54,366 nucleotides of DNA. Source: Clostridia bacterium. GTDB lineage: Bacteria > Bacillota > Clostridia > Oscillospirales > Acutalibacteraceae. The notes below the pieces were generated by a model. That model was not told the DNA's origin and did not search any database. It saw nothing but the letters and a program-made list of their open reading frames with translations. Within the stretch, counting starts at the first letter, position 1. Each line of letters begins with the position of its first letter. Location of the stretch: positions 1 to 54,366 of the forward strand of contig JAFTXJ010000016.1 in the NCBI GenBank assembly GCA_017461625.1, in the 5' to 3' direction. This document shows, one piece after another, positions 1-7,731 of the stretch. The position numbers and the translations under genes were made by a program.

Positions 1-323
1 AGTAAGCCGTGAAGTGCTACTTCGCTCACAGCAATAGAAACAATACCTTTCTGCAAAGTTTTATCAAGGGATATTTCTGCTTCTCCGGCTTCTATTTGCT
101 GAAAAGCCACTGCGATGTGCTGATATAACTTTTCGCCCTCCGGTGTAAGCGTTACGCCTTTGTTGGAACGAATAAAAAGCGTACAGCCAAGCTCATATTC
201 CAAAGTTTTAATCGCCCTTGTAATGTTTGGCTGATTATTAAGCAATGCATTTGCTGCCCCGGTAAAACTGCCGCATTTCGCAACATAATAAAAGATTCTG
301 TAATAATCATAGCTAATGTTCAT
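1..323 (-). CDS. LysR-family transcriptional regulator (partial, N-terminal part)
   Basis: Only the N-terminal ~107 residues are inside the window; the rest lies beyond base 1. The reverse strand encodes a typical LysR winged helix: YYVAKCGSFTGAANAL, then QPNITRAIKTLEYELG and LFIRSNKGVTLTPEGEKLY, which is the conserved recognition helix and wing. The family binds DNA as tetramers and usually controls a divergent neighbour, here the small membrane protein and MATE gene starting at 489. Two in-frame ATGs exist, at 338 and 323. I prefer 323 because a perfect palindrome (337-351) covers the first ATG. Neither has a strong Shine-Dalgarno, so the start is uncertain. Confidence 0.85.
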   Translation of the reverse strand, partial: MNISYDYYRIFYYVAKCGSFTGAANALLNNQPNITRAIKTLEYELGCTLFIRSNKGVTLTPEGEKLYQHIAVAFQQIEAGEAEISLDKTLQKGIVSIAVSEVALHGL

Positions 324-336
324 CAAGCTCACATCC

Positions 337-351
337 ATATCAATTTGATAT
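337..351. promoter_or_regulatory. Perfect 15-bp palindrome, probable LysR operator
   Basis: ATATCAA-T-TTGATAT is a perfect inverted repeat between the LysR gene (leftward) and the rightward promoter at 374-402. LysR proteins commonly bind T-N11-A dyads in such divergent intergenic regions. The assignment to this LysR is inference from position. Confidence 0.5.
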
Positions 352-373
352 AAAACAAATATAACATATATAT

Positions 374-402
374 TTTACATATATTGGCTTTTGAATTATA
401 AT
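374..402 (+). promoter_or_regulatory. Sigma-A type promoter for the 489/774 genes
   Basis: TTTACA (374-379), a 17-bp spacer and TATAAT (397-402) lie about 87 bp upstream of the first rightward ATG. Confidence 0.55.
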
Positions 403-488
403 ACAAAAGAAAGCGTATGTCAATGTAAAACAGAACTGTTTTGATTAAAAGCCATAAATGCATACGCAAATAACTGAGGGTGAATTGT

Positions 489-773
489 ATGGGGACTGTA
501 TTTGAATGTTTAATGCTGTCAGCGTTCAGTATTGCTATGTGTGTTTTGATTTATCGGTTTGCAAAGAATAAATCAACAAACATCAAGGCAGAAAGAACGA
601 TTGCGTGGACAATGGCAGTAGGATTTGCTATTGGTGTGGTAAAAGAACTTATATTTCCGCCTGTGCACTGGGTTTTAATGCTGTATGTAATCGGCGCAAT
701 TCTTGCCTATACTGCGGTTGCTTTTTCCTATCCTTATCACAGAAATACAGAAAACAATGAGGAGGAAACCTAA
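489..773 (+). CDS. Small membrane protein of unknown function
   Basis: 94 residues with three likely transmembrane helices (roughly residues 5-23, 38-55 and 60-80) and a short acidic C-terminal tail. I do not recognise a family. The start at ATG 489 is favoured over GTG 480 because GAGGG at 476-480 sits 8 nt upstream of the ATG. The stop codon directly abuts the ATG of the MATE gene at 774, so the two are almost certainly co-transcribed and translationally coupled. It may be an accessory subunit of the transporter, but nothing in the sequence proves this. Confidence 0.7.
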   Translation: MGTVFECLMLSAFSIAMCVLIYRFAKNKSTNIKAERTIAWTMAVGFAIGVVKELIFPPVHWVLMLYVIGAILAYTAVAFSYPYHRNTENNEEET

Positions 774-1034
774 ATGAACAAAGATTTGACAGTAGGTAAA
801 ACGTCCTCGGTTTTATGGAAGTTTTGCCTGCCATTGTTTGGAAGCATCATCTTTCAACAACTATATAATATTGCTGATAGTTTTGTTGCAGGAAAGTTTG
901 TAAGCGAAGATGCTTTGGCGGCAGTCGGAAACAGTTATGAAATCACATTGATATTCATAGCGTTTGCTTTCGGTTGTAATATCGGTTCAGAAAGAGTTGT
1001 GATATCAACATCTTTACTGTCGAAGAGTGCCTGA
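774..1034 (+). pseudogene. Truncated MATE-family multidrug efflux transporter
   Basis: Good AGGAGGAAA ribosome binding site just upstream. The first ~70 residues are a typical MATE start: LTVGKTSSVLWKFCLPLFG, then FQQLYNIADSFVAGKFV and LAAVGNSYEITLIFIAFAFG. A full MATE protein has about 450 residues and 12 membrane helices; here homology stops after FGCNIG, near base 985, and the frame runs into antisense sequence of the neighbouring hydrogenase gene before stopping at 1034. The last ~16 codons are therefore not MATE. Either a genomic rearrangement removed the rest or two sequences were misjoined in assembly. Intact MATE genes occur at 36887 and 49792. Confidence 0.8.
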
Positions 1035-1690
1035 AGCTCTTCAAATGTAAGAACTGCATCAACATAGGGCTTTACAGTTTCAAGCTGTGCTTCTGCTTTC
1101 TTTGCAGTACAGGGACCAATGAAAACAACTTTTGCACCCTCACTTGTTTCCTTGATATACTTTGCAAGCATTGCCATAGGTGACAGGTTATGTGACACAT
1201 AAGGCACAAGAGCAGGAAAAGCTGACTTGATATACTGTACAAAAGCAGGACAGCATGAACTTGTCAAAAATTCTTTTTCGCTGAGTTCTTTTGCTTCGCT
1301 CATCGCTACCATATCTGCACCGAGCGCTGCTTCAACAACAGTGAAGAATCCGAGTTCCTTTAATCCTGTAATCACCTGACCGAGCTTCGCATAAGTAAAC
1401 TGGCTTGAAATTGAAGGAGCAACAACTGCATAAACCTTATATTTTTCATTATTCTGACTTTTTTTCAGAATATCGATAACATTTAATATATATGACTTGT
1501 CACTTATTGCACCAAACGGGCACTGATATACACAAGCACCGCACTGAATACATTTGCCGATACAGAAACTGCCGGCAAGCGCAACCTCGTCTTCAAGATG
1601 ATAATCACTGACGGCTTTCTGCAGAAGCTCCACAATTTCGGGTGAACCCTTTAAGTGGCAAGAGCTGCCTACACAAACCTGAATCAGCAT
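935..1690 (-). pseudogene. [FeFe]-hydrogenase (group B-like), fused at the N-terminus and truncated at the C-terminus
   Basis: Residues 1-47 match the thioredoxin-like [2Fe-2S] ferredoxin fold (C6, C11, C43, C47). From C47 the protein becomes a 4Fe-4S ferredoxin motif, CIQCGACVYQCP, followed by the hydrogenase H-cluster region: TSSCCPAF (first cluster motif) and IGPCTAKKAEA (second). The third H-cluster cysteine motif, near the C-terminus in this family, is absent: homology ends at about DVDITTLSE (base ~987), and the remaining ~17 codons are antisense of the broken MATE gene. An active H-cluster is therefore unlikely. C47 would have to serve both the [2Fe-2S] and the [4Fe-4S] site, which suggests an in-frame deletion rather than an evolved fusion. 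It is the last gene of the rex-adhE operon, 1 bp after the ferredoxin gene. Confidence 0.75.
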
Positions 1691-1691
1691 A

Positions 1692-1931
1692 TTATACCTT
1701 TTCCTTTACATTCTTATTAAAAAATTCTTCTACTGTTTCAGGAGTAACTGAGAAGAAATCGTTGTCTACTGTTACACAAACACCTTGCTGGCATTTACCC
1801 ATGCAGAATGTGCCGCCAAGTTCAACCTTATCGCCAAGATTATTCTCTGCGATGAGATACTGAAGCTGTTCTACTACCTGACGCGAACCTTTGATATGAC
1901 ATGAAGAGCCGATACATACTGTAACTTTCAT
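1692..1931 (-). CDS. Thioredoxin-like [2Fe-2S] ferredoxin (NuoE/HndA-type)
   Basis: 79 residues. Four cysteines are spaced as in the [2Fe-2S] domain of NuoE and HndA: CIGSSC (C6, C11) and FCMGKC (C43, C47). Such small proteins pass electrons to or from [FeFe]-hydrogenases. It sits between an APH-family kinase gene (13 bp away) and the hydrogenase gene (1 bp away) and is close in sequence to the first 47 residues of that hydrogenase, suggesting tandem duplication of the ferredoxin domain. Likely cytoplasmic and part of the Rex-regulated operon. Length is normal for a stand-alone domain. Confidence 0.85.
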   Translation of the reverse strand: MKVTVCIGSSCHIKGSRQVVEQLQYLIAENNLGDKVELGGTFCMGKCQQGVCVTVDNDFFSVTPETVEEFFNKNVKEKV

Positions 1932-1944
1932 AATTAAAATCTCC

Positions 1945-2694
1945 TTATTCGTAATCTACAACATCAACCCATGAAAGAAGGAATTCTCTTTCTTTCTCAT
2001 TACCCTTTACTGACTGTGAAGCAGCAACAATCGGCATCCACTTCTGAACATACTGCTTAGCTGTGTTGCTCTTTGAGCAGAACAAATCAAGATATGTCTT
2101 TGCACCGTCAATATCACCGTTAAGCCAGAAAAGAAGATAAGTTCTTGCAGCATCCGCTGAAGCGTTACCCTGTGTAGCGTGTGCCCAGTCAAGGATATAC
2201 GGTGTGCCGTCTTCTGTGATAATGATGTTTGAGGGGTTAAGGTCGCCGTGACAAACCTTCTTGTGCTTCGGCATACCTTCAAGACGTGTGTGAAGGTCAT
2301 AGCGTGTTGTTGCATCAAGCTCGCTGATACCGATCTTTCTGTTCATCTTATCCTTGAGCTTGTTGAGAAGTGCACATTCCTTTGAATGAATACCGAGCTG
2401 GATATCAACAAGAAGTTCTATATATTCGTTCTTCTTTTCCTCATCCTCGTCCATAAGCTGCTGGAGAGTTTTGCCCTTGATATATTCTGAAACAATTGCC
2501 CATTTACCGTCGAGCATTGTTACTTCAAGAACCTTGGGGATGTTAAGGCCTGTTTCTTCAATACGAGCCTGATTGAGAGCCTCGTTGAGAACATCCGCCT
2601 TTGAATAATCTTCGTTAAAAACCTTAACGCACTTGTCACCGTCACGGTAGATAGTTTTGTTATTTCTTACTGCTATTACTCTGTCAAGTTTCAT
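1945..2694 (-). CDS. Aminoglycoside phosphotransferase (APH)-family kinase
   Basis: 249 residues with the APH/choline-kinase fold. The catalytic loop is CHGDLNPSNII (about residues 149-159) and the metal-binding segment is YILDWAHA (about 167-174). The N-lobe carries the expected IVSEYIKGKTL hinge. Family members phosphorylate small hydroxylated molecules; the substrate cannot be read from sequence, and despite the family name antibiotic resistance is not implied. It lies 18 bp after adhE and 13 bp before the [2Fe-2S] ferredoxin gene, inside the Rex operon. TAS-like thiamine or choline kinases of this fold are possible alternatives. Confidence 0.85.
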   Translation of the reverse strand: MKLDRVIAVRNNKTIYRDGDKCVKVFNEDYSKADVLNEALNQARIEETGLNIPKVLEVTMLDGKWAIVSEYIKGKTLQQLMDEDEEKKNEYIELLVDIQLGIHSKECALLNKLKDKMNRKIGISELDATTRYDLHTRLEGMPKHKKVCHGDLNPSNIIITEDGTPYILDWAHATQGNASADAARTYLLFWLNGDIDGAKTYLDLFCSKSNTAKQYVQKWMPIVAASQSVKGNEKEREFLLSWVDVVDYE

Positions 2695-2712
2695 TTCAGT
2701 TTCCTCCCTTAA

Positions 2713-5415
2713 TTATGCTTTTTTACCTTTACGGTATGTTACTTTAACTTCGTCAACCTTTGCGCCTTCGTCAATGTCGGCAGCTGTAGGCATTTTTTTC
2801 TCAACGAAGTGCTTGCCGTAGTAAGCATTGAGATACATCTGCTTGATTTCGCTCATAAGAGGATAACGGGGATTTGCACCTGTGCACTGGTCATCGAATG
2901 CCTGCTCAACCATTTCATCAAGATTGTCAAGGAATACCTTTTCATCAACACCATAGTCCTTGATTGTTTCCTTGATGCCAACCTTTACTTTAAGCTCGTT
3001 GATTGCATTAATGAGGTTTTCAAGCTTTTCGCTGTCATTCTTACCGCCAAGTCCGAGATAATCTGCAATTTCTGCATATCTTGCAAGAGTATGCGGATGG
3101 TCATACTGGGAGAATGTACCCATCTTTGCAGGAGCTTCACTTGCATTGAAACGAAGAACCTCTTCAATCATAAGTGCGTTTGCAACACCGTGAGGAAGGT
3201 GATGGAAAGCACCGAGCTTGTGTGCCATTGAGTGACAAACGCCAAGGAATGCATTTGCGAAAGCCATACCTGCCATTGTTGCGGCATTTGCCATTTTTTC
3301 TCTTGCTTCAACGTCTGTCTGACCGTTTTCATATGCACGGGGAAGATACTTGAAGATGTTTTTAAGTGCCTGAAGTGCAAGACCGTCTGTGTAATCTGTT
3401 GCAAGCATTGCGGCATAAGCTTCAACTGCGTGTGTTACTGCGTCAATACCTGATGCAGCTGTAAGTCCCTTGGGAGCTGACATATGGAAATCCGTATCAA
3501 TAATTGCCATGTTGGGAAGAAGCTCATAGTCAGCAAGAGGATACTTAACACCTGTTGCTTCGTCTGTGATAACTGCGAAAGGTGTAACTTCAGAGCCTGT
3601 ACCTGCTGATGTGGGAACTGCAATGAAATATGCCTTTTCACCCATCTTGGGGAATGTGTAAACTCTCTTACGGATATCAATGAATCTCATTGCCATATCC
3701 ATAAAGTCTGCATCGGGATGCTCATACATAACCCACATAATCTTTGCTGCGTCCATTGCAGAACCGCCGCCGAGTGCAATGATTGTATCGGGCTTGAATG
3801 CTGCCATCTGTGCAGCGCCTTCCTTAGCGTTGCCGAGTGTGGGGTCAGGCTGAACATTGAAGAATGTTGTGTGAGCAATGCCCATTTCGTCAAGCTTATC
3901 TGTAATAGGCTTGGTGTAGCCGTTTTCATAAAGGAATGTATCTGTTACGATAAATGCTTTCTTTGAACCGCGGACTGTGCGAAGCTCATCAAGAGCAACA
4001 GGCAAGCATCCTTTCTTGATATATACCTTTTCAGGTGCACGGAACCAAAGCATATTTTCCCTTCTTTCTGCTACTGTCTTGATGTTGATAAGGTGTTTTA
4101 CACCAACATTTTCTGATACTGAGTTACCGCCCCATGAACCGCAACCGAGTGTGAGTGACGGAGCAAGCTTAAAGTTATAAAGGTCACCGATACCGCCGTG
4201 TGATGAAGGTGTGTTAACAAGAATACGGCAGGTCTTCATTCTTGCAGCAAATTCGTTGATTTTTCCTGTTTCTGTTACTTCATTGAGGTAAACAGAAGAT
4301 GTATGGCCGTAACCGCCGTCAGCAACAAGCTGTTCCGCTTTGTCAAGTGCATCTGAAAAAGATGTTGCTTTGTACATTGCAAGAACAGGAGAAAGCTTTT
4401 CGTGTGCAAATTCTTCGCTGATGTCAACGCTTTCAACTTCACCTATAAGAATCTTTGTTCCTTCCGGAACTGTTACGCCTGAAAGCTCTGCAATTTTTGC
4501 TGCAGGCTGACCAACGATTTTTGCATTAAGAGCACCATTGATAATGATTGTCTTTCTTACCTTCTCTGTTTCTGCAGGATCAAGGAAGTAGCAACCACGT
4601 GCTGCAAACTCAGATTTTACTGCATCGTAAATGCTTTCGAGAACTATAACTGACTGCTCTGAAGCACATATCATACCGTTATCGAATGTCTTTGAGTGAA
4701 TGATTGAGTTGACTGCAAGAAGAATATCTGCACTGTCATCAATGATTGCAGGTGTATTACCCGCGCCAACGCCGAGAGCCGGTTTACCGCTTGAATAAGC
4801 AGCTTTAACCATACCGGGACCACCTGTTGCAAGGATGATATCTGCTTCTTTCATAACCGTATTTGTCATTTCAAGAGAAGGAACATCAATCCAATCAATA
4901 ATTCCTTCGGGAGCGCCTGCTGCTACTGCTGCTTCAAGAACAAGCTTTGCTGCAGCGATTGTGCAACCCTTTGCTCTGGGGTGAGGAGAAATGATAATAG
5001 CATTACGTGTCTTAAGAGCAAGTAAGCACTTGAAAATTGCTGTTGATGTGGGATTAGTTGTAGGAATAACTGCAGCAACAACACCAATAGGCTCTGCAAC
5101 CTTTTTAATACCGAATGCCTTGTCTTCTTCAATAATGCCACAGGTTTTTGTTTCCTTGTATGCATTGTAAATATATTCAGCAGCATAGTTGTTTTTGATA
5201 ACCTTATCTTCAACTATACCCATTCCTGTTTCTTCTACTGCCATCTTAGCAAGTGATATTCTTGCCTTGTTTGCTGCAGAAGCTGCTGCAAGGAAAATTT
5301 TGTCTACCTGCTCCTGAGTGTAGGTAGCGAACTTCTTCTGAGCTTCTCTTGTTTTAGCGATAGCTTCCTGAAGCGTTTCAACGCTATCTACAATTGCGTA
5401 ATTTTTAGTTTCCAT
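2713..5415 (-). CDS. adhE: Bifunctional acetaldehyde-CoA/alcohol dehydrogenase AdhE
   Basis: 900 residues, near the usual ~890. The N-terminal half is a CoA-acylating aldehyde dehydrogenase with catalytic Cys in DNGMICASEQS (about residue 250). The C-terminal half is an iron-dependent alcohol dehydrogenase with NAD site GGGSAMDAAK and iron ligands in GIDAVTHAVEAY, VCHSMAHKLGAFHHLPHG. Together they reduce acetyl-CoA to ethanol, using two NADH; the enzyme family assembles into cytoplasmic spirosome filaments. Excellent Shine-Dalgarno AGGAGGATACAA before the ATG. It follows rex by 32 bp and is presumably controlled through the Rex box at 6089-6106. Confidence 0.97.
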   Translation of the reverse strand: METKNYAIVDSVETLQEAIAKTREAQKKFATYTQEQVDKIFLAAASAANKARISLAKMAVEETGMGIVEDKVIKNNYAAEYIYNAYKETKTCGIIEEDKAFGIKKVAEPIGVVAAVIPTTNPTSTAIFKCLLALKTRNAIIISPHPRAKGCTIAAAKLVLEAAVAAGAPEGIIDWIDVPSLEMTNTVMKEADIILATGGPGMVKAAYSSGKPALGVGAGNTPAIIDDSADILLAVNSIIHSKTFDNGMICASEQSVIVLESIYDAVKSEFAARGCYFLDPAETEKVRKTIIINGALNAKIVGQPAAKIAELSGVTVPEGTKILIGEVESVDISEEFAHEKLSPVLAMYKATSFSDALDKAEQLVADGGYGHTSSVYLNEVTETGKINEFAARMKTCRILVNTPSSHGGIGDLYNFKLAPSLTLGCGSWGGNSVSENVGVKHLINIKTVAERRENMLWFRAPEKVYIKKGCLPVALDELRTVRGSKKAFIVTDTFLYENGYTKPITDKLDEMGIAHTTFFNVQPDPTLGNAKEGAAQMAAFKPDTIIALGGGSAMDAAKIMWVMYEHPDADFMDMAMRFIDIRKRVYTFPKMGEKAYFIAVPTSAGTGSEVTPFAVITDEATGVKYPLADYELLPNMAIIDTDFHMSAPKGLTAASGIDAVTHAVEAYAAMLATDYTDGLALQALKNIFKYLPRAYENGQTDVEAREKMANAATMAGMAFANAFLGVCHSMAHKLGAFHHLPHGVANALMIEEVLRFNASEAPAKMGTFSQYDHPHTLARYAEIADYLGLGGKNDSEKLENLINAINELKVKVGIKETIKDYGVDEKVFLDNLDEMVEQAFDDQCTGANPRYPLMSEIKQMYLNAYYGKHFVEKKMPTAADIDEGAKVDEVKVTYRKGKKA

Positions 5416-5447
5416 TTGTATCCTCCTAAAAAATTATTTACTTAAGC

Positions 5448-6065
5448 TTATTTAATCTGATTATTCAAATACGCTAATGAAAGCGCCAGATTTTCATTTT
5501 CAAGAATTACCCCGTCAGGTACATTCAATTTGCAAGGTGCAAAATTCAGTATTGCCACAATTCCGCATTGCACCATTTTGTCACATACTGCCTGGGCTGA
5601 ACCTGCACCAACTGTGATGATACCGAGCTGTATATTGTTATCTTTGCAAAAATCATCAAACTCATTTATAGGCTTGACTTTGATTTTACCGGTTATGCTT
5701 ATTTCCTTGTCGTTGCTGTCAAAGGCTGCTGCAATTTTAATGCCGAATTTATCAAATTCATCATAATCAAGAAGCGCTTTACCAAGCTTTCCTGCACCTA
5801 CTAAAACGGCAAGGGTGTAGTTATTACAACCAAGACTGTTTTCTAGATTTTCAACAAGCTCTGATGTAAGATAACCAAGCTTCGGTTTTCCTGTACCGCT
5901 GATTGATGCAAGATCCTTTCTGACCTGAACTTCGCCAAGCGAGAGTTTTCGTGCTATGGTTGTTGCTGATATATATTCATATCGCTCCCCCGGTAATTCT
6001 TTAAGCAACTCTAAATATATCGGTATTCTGCTGAGTGTTGCTTTTGAAATACCGTTTTTACACAT
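5448..6065 (-). CDS. rex: Redox-sensing transcriptional repressor Rex
   Basis: 205 residues. N-terminal winged helix (ISKATLSRIPIYLELLKEL, then SATTIARKLSLGEVQVRKDLA) followed by a Rossmann domain with VLVGAGKLGKAL (about residues 85-96) for NAD(H). Rex represses fermentation genes when NAD+ dominates and releases DNA when NADH rises. The start is ATG 6065, not the upstream ATG at 6089, because GGGAGG (6073-6078) lies 7 nt before it. First gene of the operon running into adhE. A near-consensus Rex box overlaps its leader, so it probably regulates itself. Confidence 0.95.
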   Translation of the reverse strand: MCKNGISKATLSRIPIYLELLKELPGERYEYISATTIARKLSLGEVQVRKDLASISGTGKPKLGYLTSELVENLENSLGCNNYTLAVLVGAGKLGKALLDYDEFDKFGIKIAAAFDSNDKEISITGKIKVKPINEFDDFCKDNNIQLGIITVGAGSAQAVCDKMVQCGIVAILNFAPCKLNVPDGVILENENLALSLAYLNNQIK

Positions 6066-6088
6066 AAGAAAACCTCCCTCGTCTGACA

Positions 6089-6106
6089 TCGTTAATATTT
6101 TAACAA
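6089..6106. promoter_or_regulatory. Rex operator (Rex box)
   Basis: TCGTTAATATTTTAACAA matches the clostridial Rex consensus TTGTTAANNNNTTAACAA at 13 of 14 fixed positions. It lies 24 bp upstream of the rex ATG, where bound Rex would block transcription of rex-adhE and downstream genes. Confidence 0.8.
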
Positions 6107-6153
6107 CATATTCGTTTTTTGGGAATTCTTAAAATATATAATCAGTATTATCA

Positions 6154-6178
6154 TTATCGATAACACAGATATCGATAA
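6154..6178. repeat. Perfect inverted repeat upstream of rex
   Basis: TTATCGATA (6154-6162), a 7-bp spacer and TATCGATAA (6170-6178) form a 9/9 dyad. It lies beyond the Rex box on the upstream side of the rex promoter region. There is no T-tract, so a protein-binding site is likelier than a terminator. The cognate factor is unknown; the LysR product of 6229-7149 is one candidate. Confidence 0.5.
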
Positions 6179-6186
6179 ATGAAAAC

Positions 6187-6216
6187 AAACCCGACCTCAA
6201 TTAAGAGATCGGGTTT
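6187..6216 (-). terminator. Rho-independent terminator after the LysR gene
   Basis: On the minus strand an AAACCCGA/TCGGGTTT stem, extended by CTC/GAG pairing with one mismatch, is followed by GTTTTC. It closes the LysR gene ending at 6229 and separates it from rex. Confidence 0.7.
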
Positions 6217-6228
6217 ATAAGCCTTATA

Positions 6229-7149
6229 TTAAAGATATTTTCTTTTAGATTCACACAGCTCTGTAATAAACTGCCTGTCAAGTTTTGATAATTTGTATCC
6301 ATTTTTGTAAATCAGAACATCCTTATATATCTTTTTGTTGTCTATACATTTTTTCTGAATAAGATTGTATCTTTTCAAAAGACTCTCGGGAGCAGGAGAA
6401 ACCCACATAAAGGTTTCAGGATTGTTTGAAAGTAAATCAAACTGACTTGCTCTTTCAAATATAAATATACGACGGTCGACGTTGTCAGGAAGCTCTTCCT
6501 TTACCACTTTTGAAAGCGGCATTGAAGGTACATACGGGTCTGCATGTGCTATTTCAATGTAATCCGCAAGGTCATCAAAGGTTATTTCTTCCTTTTTTGC
6601 CAAGGGGCTGTCAGCACTCATTATCAGCGAATAAGTAAACTCCGTGACCAGCTCATAACAGAAGCCTTTTTCTTCAAGCATTGATTTGAAATACTTATCA
6701 TAATTCTCTGCATATCTTATAATGCCGAGTTTGTAATCGTGCTCAAGTATATTGCGGATTGTACGCTGAGAATTTGTTTCTTTGTAGAATATTTCAGCAG
6801 CTTCTTTGGAAAGTGATTTTGAAAACTGCGAAAATGCTTCAGAAATGTAACAAGCTCTCGGTACAGAAATTGAAAAACGCTGCTTTTTTGCCGAACCTTT
6901 TTTATAAAAGCTTTCAACCTCATCAATCTGATTAAGAATTCCCTTTGCATAATTTATGAATTCTTCACCTTCGGGAGTAAGCTCCATACCTTTTGTAGTA
7001 CGCTCAAAGATTGATATTCCTATGTCTGCTTCAAGCTCTTTGATAGAACGACTGACATTAGGTGCCGCTATCAATAAAGTTTCCGCTGCTTTGTTCAGTG
7101 AACCAACCTTCGCAACCTCCACTGCATATTTCATATGTAATAGATTCAC
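6229..7149 (-). CDS. LysR-family transcriptional regulator
   Basis: 306 residues. N-terminal HTH: YAVEVAKVGSLNKAAETL and PNVSRSIKELEADIG, with wing ERTTKGMELTPEGEEF; the C-terminal ~220 residues form the effector-binding domain. The effector is not deducible. I take GTG 7149 as start because GAGGTGA (7157-7163) lies 7 nt upstream, and this gives the standard VNLLHMKYAVEVA beginning; the upstream ATG at 7194 would add 15 atypical residues. It is monocistronic with its own terminator and points away from the recombinase remnant. The dyad at 6154-6178 could be a target. Confidence 0.9.
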   Translation of the reverse strand: MNLLHMKYAVEVAKVGSLNKAAETLLIAAPNVSRSIKELEADIGISIFERTTKGMELTPEGEEFINYAKGILNQIDEVESFYKKGSAKKQRFSISVPRACYISEAFSQFSKSLSKEAAEIFYKETNSQRTIRNILEHDYKLGIIRYAENYDKYFKSMLEEKGFCYELVTEFTYSLIMSADSPLAKKEEITFDDLADYIEIAHADPYVPSMPLSKVVKEELPDNVDRRIFIFERASQFDLLSNNPETFMWVSPAPESLLKRYNLIQKKCIDNKKIYKDVLIYKNGYKLSKLDRQFITELCESKRKYL

Positions 7150-7258
7150 AGATACTTCACCTCGTTTCAAAAGTATCGTAATTCGATTATACACTATTTT
7201 TTTACTTTGTTCAACAAATTTTGAAAATTAGTTTGCTATTATACAATGTTTTTAATAA

Positions 7259-7600
7259 TTAAACTATAAAGAGGAAACTGAAATCCTGATTGCAAAGGAA
7301 GAAATCAGCAAGCCGATTATTCCGAGAGAATGCATAAGGTATTGGCTCTATGAACTTAGAAAACTTAATATGGAAAGCCTTGAAGCACGACGATTCCTGA
7401 TTAATACTTTTCTTAATTCAGTTGTGGTTTTCAAGGATAAAATAGAATTCGTTTTTAACTACCGTGAGGGGACAGAAACTGTCCCCTTTGACATCTTGGT
7501 CAGCATTTCGGATACATACTATGGGACTCCACCAAAAGCAAGTCAGACGAACGCCTACTACTTCTTCACAAACGGCTTTGCCGCGAAAGTGGAACTCTGA
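7259..7600 (+). pseudogene. C-terminal remnant of a large serine recombinase
   Basis: An open frame begins right after an in-frame TAA at 7256 and has no good start codon or ribosome binding site. It reads PIIPRECIRYWLYELRKLN, then RRFLINTFLNSVVVFKDKI and FVFNYREGTETV. This is the conserved tail of large serine recombinases found on clostridial integrative elements (helical segment, FVNSVYVxDDKI-like strand, NYKDG-like end). The catalytic and DNA-binding parts, some 400 residues, are missing. It marks the left side of a decayed mobile element next to the cassette at 7732-9588. Confidence 0.7.
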
Positions 7601-7612
7601 CAGAACAGAAAG

Positions 7613-7645
7613 AACCAAGGTTAGAAACAGCCTTGGTTTTTTGTT
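7613..7645 (+). terminator. Rho-independent terminator after the recombinase remnant
   Basis: AACCAAGG and CCTTGGTT form an 8-bp stem with a ~10-nt loop followed by TTTTGTTTCTTT. It isolates the downstream cassette from upstream transcription. Confidence 0.7.
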
Positions 7646-7656
7646 TCTTTGGGGTA

Positions 7657-7686
7657 TTGAGATTGTTTGTTAAGATGTGATATAAT
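7657..7686 (+). promoter_or_regulatory. Promoter of the three-gene cassette
   Basis: TTGAGA (7657-7662), an 18-bp spacer and TATAAT (7681-7686), 45 bp before the first cassette ATG at 7732. Confidence 0.65.
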
Positions 7687-7731
7687 AAAATCAACATATA
7701 TCAATCCACAACATTTCAAGGAGGTTTTCTG

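Noticed and set aside
1945-2694. Aminoglycoside resistance gene
   Set aside because: It has the APH fold but sits in a Rex fermentation operon and shows no resemblance I recognise to a specific resistance enzyme.
2809-3231. A 140-codon rightward open frame inside adhE, with several others in adhE, pheT and prfB
   Set aside because: They are antisense or out-of-frame shadows of strongly conserved genes and lack ribosome binding sites and recognisable domains.
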